From contig CAVEJT010000037.1 of the NCBI GenBank assembly GCA_963616135.1, forward strand, positions 1 to 8,707: a stretch of DNA of 8,707 nt. Direction: 5' to 3'. The translations under genes were made by a program, and so were the position numbers. Under the pieces are notes generated by a model. That model did no database searches. It saw only the letters and a list, made by a program, of their open reading frames with translations, and was not told the origin of the DNA. The DNA is from UMGS1613 sp963616135. Lineage in GTDB: Bacteria; Bacillota_I; Bacilli_A; RF39; UBA660. Of this stretch, positions 1 to 4,994 are shown piece after piece. The first letter of the stretch is position 1, and every line of letters starts with the position of its first letter.

Positions 1-1
1 T

Positions 2-229
2 AATTATAATGAATATTTAAATCATTTAAATTCTACTAAAGAATATAAAAATAAAAACTATCATGTAAATATTAGTGATTATAAAACTTTTAAAAATATA
101 AATATTAATATATTAGAAAATAAATATGTAATTCTTTCTAAAAATTGTAATCCTACTATTCACTTTGTTATAAGACATCCAAAATTAATAGATGCTATAA
201 AGAATTTTAATCCTATTGTAAAAGAATAA
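2..229 (+). CDS. C-terminal end of an unrecognised protein (5' truncated)
   Basis: The frame is open from the left edge to a TAA stop at 227-229 and gives 75 residues; the start lies outside the window. The visible part is rich in Asn, Lys and Ile and ends with HFVIRHPKLIDAIKNF followed by NPIVKE. I do not recognise the family. It shows no membrane segment, Cys cluster or repeat. It is the only protein gene on the plus strand and converges on the HTH gene with 6 bases between stop codons; both stops lie in one hairpin (228-252). Its uninterrupted frame, coherent polypeptide and placement of the terminator at its stop support a real gene end. A chance frame in AT-rich DNA is the alternative, less likely because such DNA is dense in TAA stops. 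Confidence 0.6.
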   Translation, partial: NYNEYLNHLNSTKEYKNKNYHVNISDYKTFKNININILENKYVILSKNCNPTIHFVIRHPKLIDAIKNFNPIVKE

Positions 230-257
230 GCAGAACTATATAAGTCCTGCTTCTTTT
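228..257. terminator. Shared bidirectional intrinsic terminator between convergent genes
   Basis: Arms 228-237 (aagcagaact) and 243-252 (agtcctgctt) pair over ten positions around a five-base loop. Read on the minus strand the one imperfect pair is a G-U wobble and the hairpin is followed by ATTCTTTTAC. Read on the plus strand that pair is an A-C mismatch and the hairpin is followed by CTTTTAG. The hairpin covers the plus-strand TAA (227-229) and the minus-strand TAG (236-238). It probably serves both genes and works better for the minus-strand HTH gene. Confidence 0.65.
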
Positions 258-562
258 AGTACATGCCATATACAAGAATAACTTCTTTTCCCATAAAATC
301 TACAAAATTTTCTTATAGATGCATTACTTCGTTTATATAAACTAATTATATATTGTTTTTCTTCCTCTGTGATTGTATTTATAGGTTTTCTATTAGTGTT
401 ACCATGAACTAATGATATAGTTCCATCTTCTAGTTCTTTTTTTAATTTAAGTAAGTATTTTTCATGATAACCTGTAATTTTTGCTATTTCTTTATAAGTT
501 AAATAACTTTCTCCATTCATAGCTTTTTCCATGAATTTAACAGCTTCTTCTTTTCTACCCAT
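236..562 (-). CDS. Small double helix-turn-helix DNA-binding protein, transposase N-terminus-like
   Basis: The product has 108 residues from the ATG at 560-562. That start is chosen because AGGTGAT (566-572) lies just upstream; the longer frame would use a TTG at 578-580 inside the promoter. Residues 21-43 form a first HTH (LTYKEIAKITGYHEKYLLKL). They are followed by LVHGNTNRKP at 51-60 and a second helical HTH-like segment at 64-107. The arrangement, with an HGN-R-P linker between two HTH units, resembles the N-terminal DNA-binding part of ISNCY/IS1202-type DDE transposases, but no DDE catalytic domain follows. It has its own promoter, ribosome site and terminator, so it looks like a complete stand-alone gene and not random debris. 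Its role is unknown; a domesticated DNA-binding protein or regulator is an inference. Confidence 0.7.
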   Translation of the reverse strand: MGRKEEAVKFMEKAMNGESYLTYKEIAKITGYHEKYLLKLKKELEDGTISLVHGNTNRKPINTITEEEKQYIISLYKRSNASIRKFCRFYGKRSYSCIWHVLKEAGLI

Positions 563-578
563 ACCATCACCTAAATTC

Positions 579-607
579 AATATATCACAAAAGTAACAAA
601 TTTACAA
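579..607 (-). promoter_or_regulatory. Probable promoter of the HTH gene
   Basis: On the minus strand TTGTAA (602-607) is followed after 17 bases by TATATT (579-584). Transcription would begin near 572, just at the AGGTGAT ribosome site, which leaves a leader of only about 10 bases. The boxes are plausible, but in such AT-rich DNA chance matches occur. Confidence 0.45.
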
Positions 608-614
608 GATAAAA

Positions 615-797
615 TTATAATTTTTTAGTTAATGTTTTAACAAATTGTTTTGTATCTTCTACTTCATTTATAGCTTTATCATAAGTGGCTTCTAAAGATA
701 TAGTTTCATCCACTTTTTTGTTTGAAGGAATAGAAATTTTATAATCAATATTACCACTATTATCTTCTTTAATTAAAATATTGTTATTTTGATAAAC
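615..797 (-). pseudogene. Start-less coding remnant of unknown protein
   Basis: A minus-strand frame of 60 codons ends at TAA (615-617) and is bounded upstream by in-frame TGA (798-800) and TAA (810-812). It has no ATG, and its only GTG lies mid-frame. The translation is hydrophilic and protein-like (for example ISIPSNKKVDETISLEATYD, then KAINEVEDTKQFVKTL). It has ordered charged and hydrophobic positions, unlike typical AT-rich non-coding translation. I do not recognise it. The likeliest reading is the C-terminal remnant of a decayed gene downstream of metK. A chance frame or an assembly error that removed the 5' part are the alternatives. Confidence 0.35.
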
Positions 798-830
798 TCA
801 ATTAAACCCTTAAAAGCAAATCAAATATAA

Positions 831-1976
831 TCAATTTTTTAATGAATTTATTAAATCTACTTTATCGATTTTTTCCCAAGGAAGATTATCTTTACCAAAA
901 TGTCCAAAACAAGTTGTTAAATTATAGATTGGTTCTTTTAAATTTAGTTCATTTATTATATTAGAAGGTTCAAAATTAAATACTTTATTTATAATATCTA
1001 AAATTTTATCTTCACTTATTTTATTAGTATTAAATGTATTAATATAAATTGAAACTGGTTTTGATACACCTATTGCATAAGCAACCTGAAGTTCTAATTT
1101 ATCTGCTAAAGAAGCAGCTACTAAATTTTTTGATACATATCTAGCATAATATGAAGCACTTCTATCTACTTTGGTATAATCTTTTCCAGAAAAAGCCCCT
1201 CCACCATGTGGACAAGAACCCCCATAAGTATCTACAATTATTTTTCTACCTGTAAGACCACTATCACCTACTGGACCACCTATTATAAATCTACCCGTTG
1301 GATTTATATATATTTTAGTTTTTTCATTTATCATACCATTTGGAATTACATAATCTATAACATATTTTTTTATATCTTTTCTTAAAAGTTCTAAATCTAC
1401 TAAATCATGTTGTGCTGAAATAACTATAGTATCTATATATTTAGGTTTATTATCTTCATATAACACTGTTACTTGAGTCTTTCCATCTGGCCTTAAGTAT
1501 TTGATTGTTTTATTCTTAAAAACCTCATATAGGCGTTTAGAAAGCAAATTAGCCATATATATTGGATATGGCATATAACTCTTTGTCTCATTTGTTGCAT
1601 ATCCAAACATTAAGCCTTGATCCCCAGCTCCAATACTACCAGTATCAAGAGAATTATCAACTCCCATAGCAATATCATTAGATTGATGATTAATATTTAA
1701 TTCAACTTTCACATTATTACCATTGAATCCATATTTGTCATCATCATACCCAATATCAATGATTGTGTTTCTTACAATAGATTCTATATCGATATTGGCT
1801 TTACTAGTAATTTCACCCATTACTACTATACCATTTTTATGAGCACACGCTTCACATGCAACTCTAGAATTAGGATCTTCTTTCAAATATTCATCTAAAA
1901 TCCTATCTGATATTTGATCACATAACTTATCTGGATGTCCAGGTGTTACTGATTCTGATGTAAATAATTTTTTCAT
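831..1976 (-). CDS. metK: S-adenosylmethionine synthase (methionine adenosyltransferase)
   Basis: This cytosolic enzyme makes S-adenosylmethionine from methionine and ATP, releasing phosphate and pyrophosphate. The product is 381 residues, close to the usual 384-400. Visible signatures are GHPDK at 13-17 (His14, Asp16 and Lys17 of the active site), GAGDQGLMFGYA at 116-127, DSGLTGRK at 238-245 and the phosphate-binding HGGGAFSGKD at 257-266. The ATG at 1974-1976 is chosen because AGGAGGT (1981-1987) lies five bases before it. A frame extension 12 codons upstream runs through the riboswitch terminator and is rejected. The gene is single and ends with TGA. Expression is controlled by the SAM-I riboswitch in its leader, so high SAM should switch it off. 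Confidence 0.97.
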   Translation of the reverse strand: MKKLFTSESVTPGHPDKLCDQISDRILDEYLKEDPNSRVACEACAHKNGIVVMGEITSKANIDIESIVRNTIIDIGYDDDKYGFNGNNVKVELNINHQSNDIAMGVDNSLDTGSIGAGDQGLMFGYATNETKSYMPYPIYMANLLSKRLYEVFKNKTIKYLRPDGKTQVTVLYEDNKPKYIDTIVISAQHDLVDLELLRKDIKKYVIDYVIPNGMINEKTKIYINPTGRFIIGGPVGDSGLTGRKIIVDTYGGSCPHGGGAFSGKDYTKVDRSASYYARYVSKNLVAASLADKLELQVAYAIGVSKPVSIYINTFNTNKISEDKILDIINKVFNFEPSNIINELNLKEPIYNLTTCFGHFGKDNLPWEKIDKVDLINSLKN

Positions 1977-1997
1977 AAATACCTCCTTTTTTACCTT

Positions 1998-2029
1998 AAA
2001 AAGAAAGCACATAGAATAATCTATGTGCT
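1998..2029 (-). terminator. Riboswitch-controlled intrinsic terminator in the metK leader
   Basis: On the minus strand agcacataga (2020-2029) pairs perfectly over ten bases with tctatgtgct (2006-2015) around a four-base loop. TTTCTTTTT follows. This is the off-state expression platform of the SAM-I riboswitch and lies about 10 bases before the metK ribosome site. Confidence 0.9.
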
Positions 2030-2042
2030 ATATGATTATCCT
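2013..2042 (-). promoter_or_regulatory. Antiterminator of the metK riboswitch
   Basis: On the minus strand AGGATAAT (2035-2042) can pair over eight positions, one of them G-U, with ATTATTCT (2013-2020). The first half shares AGG with the 3' side of aptamer helix P1. The second half uses the terminator loop and parts of its stem. The antiterminator therefore excludes both P1 and the terminator, as expected when SAM is scarce. The pairing was worked out by eye. Confidence 0.65.
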
Positions 2043-2135
2043 TATCTTCCGATATAATATCGCAGGATTTAGCACCTAACTTAAATAGGTTGCCGGATTT
2101 CATAGGGCCTGTTCCCTCCATCACTCTTAATAAGG
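2040..2135 (-). promoter_or_regulatory. SAM-I (S-box) riboswitch aptamer
   Basis: The minus strand reads the S-box consensus in order: TTAAGAG, GGAGGGA, GGCCCTATGAAATCCGGCAA, then GGTGCTAAATCCTGC and a closing GATAAG. Helix P1 is CCTTAT (2130-2135) with ATAAGG (2040-2045). The aptamer binds S-adenosylmethionine, stabilises P1 and lets the downstream terminator form. Its position just upstream of metK fits feedback control by the product of the enzyme. Confidence 0.96.
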
Positions 2136-2156
2136 TAAATTTTTATTTACAAATAT

Positions 2157-2185
2157 ATTTTAATATTATTTATTATTTTTGTCAA
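2157..2185 (-). promoter_or_regulatory. metK promoter
   Basis: On the minus strand TTGACA (2180-2185) is followed after exactly 17 bases by TAAAAT (2157-2162), a near-perfect housekeeping sigma promoter. Initiation near 2150 would place the whole S-box aptamer in the transcript. The -35 box directly abuts the stop codon of the upstream membrane-protein gene at 2186-2188. Confidence 0.8.
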
Positions 2186-2494
2186 TTACTTTTTCTTAAT
2201 AAATACTCTGACTGTATAAAAAAGGAAACATACCATAATTGCTATATATATCCATAACAATACAGTACATAATATTCCATTTGTATATTTAGATATTATA
2301 GATGGAATTGAACCTGGAAAAATACTATTTACCCATACATCAAAACCCTTTATACCTATATTATTTGCTATAAAATGTAACAATCTTAAAAATATATCAA
2401 TAATTGCAAAAGCATAAACTAACTTAGAAAATTTTCTAAACCAACAAAGTGCAAAAATAACTAAAGCTACTACTATTATTGCATCTATATACAT
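2186..2494 (-). CDS. Small three-helix membrane protein of unknown function
   Basis: The product has 102 residues and is mostly hydrophobic. Likely membrane segments are at residues 4-18, 25-43 and 73-95, with basic clusters at 20-24 (RKFSK) and at the C-terminus (RVFIKKK). By the positive-inside rule, the loop between the first two helices and the C-terminus face the cytoplasm, and the 44-72 loop (WVNSIFPGSIPS) faces outward. No catalytic motif or signal-peptide cleavage site is seen and I do not recognise the family. The ATG at 2492-2494 is preceded by AGAGGTGG (2499-2506). It has its own promoter and sits between fic and metK on the same strand, which gives no functional clue. No hairpin terminator was seen after it, so it may read into the metK leader. 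Confidence 0.75.
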   Translation of the reverse strand: MYIDAIIVVALVIFALCWFRKFSKLVYAFAIIDIFLRLLHFIANNIGIKGFDVWVNSIFPGSIPSIISKYTNGILCTVLLWIYIAIMVCFLFYTVRVFIKKK

Positions 2495-2519
2495 ACAACC
2501 ACCTCTATCATACTTATTA

Positions 2520-2548
2520 AGTATAACATATTTATATTATAATTTCAA
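2520..2548 (-). promoter_or_regulatory. Promoter of the small membrane-protein gene
   Basis: On the minus strand TTGAAA (2543-2548) is followed after 17 bases by TATACT (2520-2525). A short perfect palindrome (2511-2523, tactta-t-taagta) overlaps the -10 box and the probable start point. It could be an operator, but it is short and AT-rich. Confidence 0.6.
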
Positions 2549-2568
2549 GCAATTATATTTTAACTAAA

Positions 2569-3450
2569 CTACAGTCTTTTTACTGATTGAAATTCATTAT
2601 TGTTTTCTTTTACATTTACATCTAAACTTATTATAGAATCACATATTTTATAAAGATAAAATTGTTTTATTTTTGATAAATCATTCTCACCAAGTGCATA
2701 TTGCATAGCCTCACCATATTTTTGTTTTTCTTTATTTTCTATATAAACTGGAGGTATGTTAGCTAATCTAAATAACAAGTTAATAAAAGCTCTAACACTT
2801 CTGCCATTACCATCACCAAATGGATGAATTTTTATTAACTTACACTTCAATTCTATACATTTGTCTATATAAGATAATATTTTAGTAGGATTATTATTCT
2901 TACCTAATTCAATACCATTTTGTACCAAACTATTTGTTTCATCTTTCAACATATTCATTTCATGAACTATTAAACTTGGAGAAACAATATCAATTCCCGT
3001 ATTAGGCAAAAATCTTTCATCTTTTCTATACTTACCGCCAAATTCTGGAAAAGGGGTTTTAGAATACAAAATCTCATGAATATCCGATAAAGTATATAAA
3101 CTAATACTATCAAAATTTTCATTTTTTTGTATATAGTCATAAACAAGTCTTAATCCTTGTTGCTCTTCTTTTGTATGAACTTCTTCTAATTTATTCTCAT
3201 TATATAAATATCTTTCTTTAAAATTTTTATCCGAAATATATTTATCTTTAAATTTATCATATATTCTTCCAAACATTGGATGCTTAACACATGAATAATA
3301 TGTTAGAATTATAATTTCTGGAGTCTTATCTTCTATACCAAAGAGTCTATGCTCATGTTTTCTTTGTTTATAACCATCAAACATTAACGATATATATATT
3401 CTAGCATTATCTTCATCTAAACTTTTTAATGATTCTAATATTTCATCCAT
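2569..3450 (-). CDS. Fic-domain protein, probable AMP-transferase
   Basis: The product has 293 residues. The Fic signature HPFGDGNGRSVR lies at 209-220, with His209 (general base), Asp213 (metal), Asn215, Arg217 and Arg220 all present, so the core looks active. The target-positioning flap is near GGKYRKDERF (138-147). Fic enzymes usually move AMP from ATP onto a hydroxyl of a target protein; the target here is unknown. Upstream of the core, ENKLEE (85-90), followed by VHTKEE, lies where many Fic proteins carry the inhibitory [S/T]xxxE[G/N] motif. The glutamate (Glu89) is kept, but Ser/Thr and Gly are both replaced by Glu. No separate antitoxin gene is adjacent. The ATG at 3448-3450 has GGGTGA (3457-3462) before it. 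Toxin, self-regulating signalling enzyme and phage-defence roles are all possible. Confidence 0.9.
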   Translation of the reverse strand: MDEILESLKSLDEDNARIYISLMFDGYKQRKHEHRLFGIEDKTPEIIILTYYSCVKHPMFGRIYDKFKDKYISDKNFKERYLYNENKLEEVHTKEEQQGLRLVYDYIQKNENFDSISLYTLSDIHEILYSKTPFPEFGGKYRKDERFLPNTGIDIVSPSLIVHEMNMLKDETNSLVQNGIELGKNNNPTKILSYIDKCIELKCKLIKIHPFGDGNGRSVRAFINLLFRLANIPPVYIENKEKQKYGEAMQYALGENDLSKIKQFYLYKICDSIISLDVNVKENNNEFQSVKRL

Positions 3451-3468
3451 AATAACTCACCCATTAAT

Positions 3469-3497
3469 ATATTATCATTTTAATTGTATTAAGTCAA
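3469..3497 (-). promoter_or_regulatory. fic promoter
   Basis: On the minus strand TTGACT (3492-3497) is followed after 17 bases by TAATAT (3469-3474). The -35 box overlaps the T-run of the rplT terminator, so the two units are packed end to end. Initiation would fall near 3462, at the ribosome site itself, implying a very short leader. Confidence 0.55.
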
Positions 3498-3521
3498 AAA
3501 AATAATCCTTTTTGGATTATT
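3495..3521 (-). terminator. Terminator of the infC-rpmI-rplT operon
   Basis: On the minus strand aataatcc (3514-3521) pairs perfectly over eight bases with ggattatt (3501-3508) around a five-A loop, followed by a run of T. The 5' arm overlaps the last codons and the stop of rplT. Confidence 0.85.
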
Positions 3522-4053
3522 TTAATGCATTTAATAATTCTGCTTTTTTCATAGTTGTATATCCTTCGATTTTTTTCTCTTTAGCTAGTTTTTTAAGTTC
3601 AGCTACAGTTAATTTAGATAAATCAGTTTCTTCTTTTTTTACTGATTCTTTTACTTCTTTTTTAGATTCTGCTTTCTTTTCTACTTTAACAGTTTTTCCT
3701 TCTAAAGCAGCTTTAGCTGTTTCTACTAATTTAGTAAATGTAGCAGCATCATCTATAGCTATTTCACTTAACATTTTTCTATTAATTTCTATTCCAGCTT
3801 TACTTAATCCTGAAATAAATTTAGAATAACTAATATTATTCATGCGACATGCAGCATTAATTCTTGTAATCCATAATTTGCGCATCTCTCTTTTGTTTTG
3901 TTTTCTATCTCTATAAGCATATTTTAAAGAGTGCATAACTTGTTCTTTAGCAGTCTTATAAAGTTTATGTTTACTTCCAAAATAACCTTTTGCTAATTTT
4001 AAAACTTTTTTTCTTCTATTTTTGTGAATATTTCCACCTTTAACTCTTGCCAT
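3517..4053 (-). CDS. rplT: 50S ribosomal protein L20 with C-terminal Rho_N/SAP-like extension
   Basis: L20 is a 23S rRNA-binding protein needed early in large-subunit assembly. In Firmicutes it also represses its own operon by binding the leader. Residues 1-118 form a standard L20 (MARVKGGNIHKNRRKKVLKL at the start, WITRINAACR at 61-70), which normally is the whole protein. Here a charged Lys/Glu linker (about 119-143) and a compact segment at 144-178 follow. That segment contains LSKLTVAELKKLAKEKKI and MKKAELLNALK, the pattern of Rho N-terminal/SAP-like helical nucleic-acid-binding motifs. The product is therefore 178 residues instead of about 118. The ATG at 4051-4053 has AAGGAGGA upstream. 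It is the last gene of the operon, 19 bases after rpmI. Confidence 0.96.
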   Translation of the reverse strand: MARVKGGNIHKNRRKKVLKLAKGYFGSKHKLYKTAKEQVMHSLKYAYRDRKQNKREMRKLWITRINAACRMNNISYSKFISGLSKAGIEINRKMLSEIAIDDAATFTKLVETAKAALEGKTVKVEKKAESKKEVKESVKKEETDLSKLTVAELKKLAKEKKIEGYTTMKKAELLNALK

Positions 4054-4072
4054 TTTGTATCCTCCTTCTTAA

Positions 4073-4261
4073 TTAAAATTGTACTTTTTTAAATCTGTTA
4101 GCATCTGCCTTACTTAATGAAGATGCCTTTCTTCCTGCCCTATTTGAAGCAGTATTTTTCTTTCCTGTGTTATGTCTTGTTCCTGGATGTCCTATTTTAA
4201 CATCATTTTTTCTAGCATTCAAAACTTTTTTAGTTCCTTTATGTGTTTTTAATTTTGGCAT
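4073..4261 (-). CDS. rpmI: 50S ribosomal protein L35
   Basis: This small basic protein of the large ribosomal subunit has 62 residues, close to the usual 64-66. It begins MPKLKTHKGTKKV and contains HNTGKK (30-35), typical of the family. The ATG at 4259-4261 is preceded by AGGAGG (4268-4273), which overlaps the infC stop codon (4272-4274). Its translation is therefore likely coupled to that of infC. It sits in the usual place between infC and rplT. Confidence 0.97.
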   Translation of the reverse strand: MPKLKTHKGTKKVLNARKNDVKIGHPGTRHNTGKKNTASNRAGRKASSLSKADANRFKKVQF

Positions 4262-4271
4262 AATATTCCTC

Positions 4272-4802
4272 CTATTTTTCCTTTTTTGGCATAAGTATCA
4301 TTGTCATGTTTCTACCTTCCAAAGTTGGTTTTTGTTCAATTTCAGCTACATCTGTTAATGCATCTGCAAATTTTAATAAAACATCTCTACCTAACTCAGT
4401 ATGAGCCATTTCTCTTCCTTTAAAACGAATTGATGCTTTAACTTTATGACCTTTTTCTAAATATTTACTTGAATTTTTTACACGTGTATTAAAATCATGT
4501 ATATCAATTGAAACAGATAAACGATATTCTTTCATTTCTAAGTTTGCTTCTCTTTGTTTTTTTATATTTTCTTTTTGTTTCTTTTTATTTTCATATTTAA
4601 ATTTGTTGTAATCCATAACCTTACATACTGGTGGATTACCATTTGGGTTTATCATAACAAGATCAAACCCTGCATAGGTAGACAAAGTAATAGCATCCTT
4701 TATTGATTTAATACCTAACTGTTCTCCATTTGGTCCAATAACCATAACTTCTTTAGCCCTAATTTGTTCATTTATAAACAAATTCTTTTCTTTGTTTGCG
4801 AT
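4272..4802 (-). CDS. infC: Translation initiation factor IF-3, probable ATC start
   Basis: IF-3 binds the 30S subunit, keeps the subunits apart and checks initiator tRNA and start codon. The product is 176 residues if it begins at the ATC of 4800-4802. The N-domain (about 6-70, with FINEQIRAKE and PPVCKVMDY) is joined by a Lys-rich linker (about 71-90) to the C-domain (RLSVSIDIHD, KVKASIRFKGREMAH). The only standard start nearby is GTG at 4809-4811, which overlaps the ribosome site AGGAGG (4811-4816) and so cannot work well. ATC sits eight bases after that site and gives the usual short N-terminus. infC is known for rare starts such as ATT in E. coli and Bacillus, which let IF-3 limit its own synthesis. 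It is first in the operon, behind an L20-type leader. Confidence 0.95.
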   Translation of the reverse strand: MANKEKNLFINEQIRAKEVMVIGPNGEQLGIKSIKDAITLSTYAGFDLVMINPNGNPPVCKVMDYNKFKYENKKKQKENIKKQREANLEMKEYRLSVSIDIHDFNTRVKNSSKYLEKGHKVKASIRFKGREMAHTELGRDVLLKFADALTDVAEIEQKPTLEGRNMTMILMPKKEK

Positions 4803-4808
4803 AACAAA

Positions 4809-4816
4809 CACCTCCT
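4809..4816 (-). promoter_or_regulatory. infC ribosome-binding site that decides the start
   Basis: The minus strand reads AGGAGGTG, an exact match to the anti-Shine-Dalgarno sequence. Its last three bases form the in-frame GTG that a simple gene call would pick. Eight bases separate AGGAGG from the ATC at 4802, the spacing expected for a real start. Confidence 0.7.
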
Positions 4817-4832
4817 AATATCTTATACCATG

Positions 4833-4860
4833 AAAAAAGTGCATACACTAGTATCCACTT
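4833..4860 (-). terminator. Attenuator terminator in the infC leader
   Basis: On the minus strand aagtggatac (4851-4860) pairs with gtatgcactt (4837-4846) around a four-base loop. Nine pairs form with one G-G mismatch, followed by a run of six T. It lies before infC and after the operon promoter, so it would stop transcription before the genes. Confidence 0.75.
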
Positions 4861-4948
4861 ATATTAACCATTTAACTAACTAATTGGCATATACCCATTA
4901 CCTTTGGTAATCAGGTGGATGTGGATACATCGCTTTCCTTTTTCATAT
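4833..4948 (-). promoter_or_regulatory. L20-type autoregulatory leader of infC-rpmI-rplT
   Basis: About 115 bases lie between the likely start point and the attenuator. On the minus strand GTATCCAC (4921-4928) is an exact eight-base complement of GTGGATAC (4851-4858), the 5' arm of the terminator, so it can act as antiterminator. A second ATCCAC follows directly (to about 4915) and offers another register. A small hairpin (4897-4911, attacc-aaa-ggtaat on the minus strand) lies between. In Bacillus the same operon is attenuated by L20 binding a leader structure that mimics its 23S site. Assignment here rests on operon position and switch architecture; similarity to the Rfam L20 leader was not tested. 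Confidence 0.75.
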
Positions 4949-4954
4949 GTATTG

Positions 4955-4983
4955 ATTATACATTTAATTTATTGATTTGTCAA
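4955..4983 (-). promoter_or_regulatory. infC operon promoter, exact consensus
   Basis: On the minus strand TTGACA (4978-4983) is followed after 17 bases by TATAAT (4955-4960), a perfect housekeeping promoter. This fits a highly expressed ribosomal operon. The -35 box lies only 11 bases beyond the tsaD stop codon. Confidence 0.9.
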
Positions 4984-4994
4984 TAGTTTTCATA

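Noticed and set aside
1977..2012. A 12-codon upstream extension of metK.
   Set aside because: It would start inside the riboswitch terminator; the ATG at 1976 has a perfect ribosome site and the family N-terminus.
3512..3829. Plus-strand open frame opposite rplT.
   Set aside because: It is a shadow of the Lys/Glu-rich rplT codons; the translation is a low-complexity Ser/Phe/Leu string without a ribosome site.
4167..4358. Plus-strand open frame across rpmI and the end of infC.
   Set aside because: It is antisense to two certain ribosomal genes and has no independent evidence.
4911..4946. A mini-ORF of 11 codons (MKKESDVSTST) in the infC leader, starting near the predicted transcript start.
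   Set aside because: It has no ribosome site, and its sequence is the antiterminator segment, which explains its conservation better than a peptide does.
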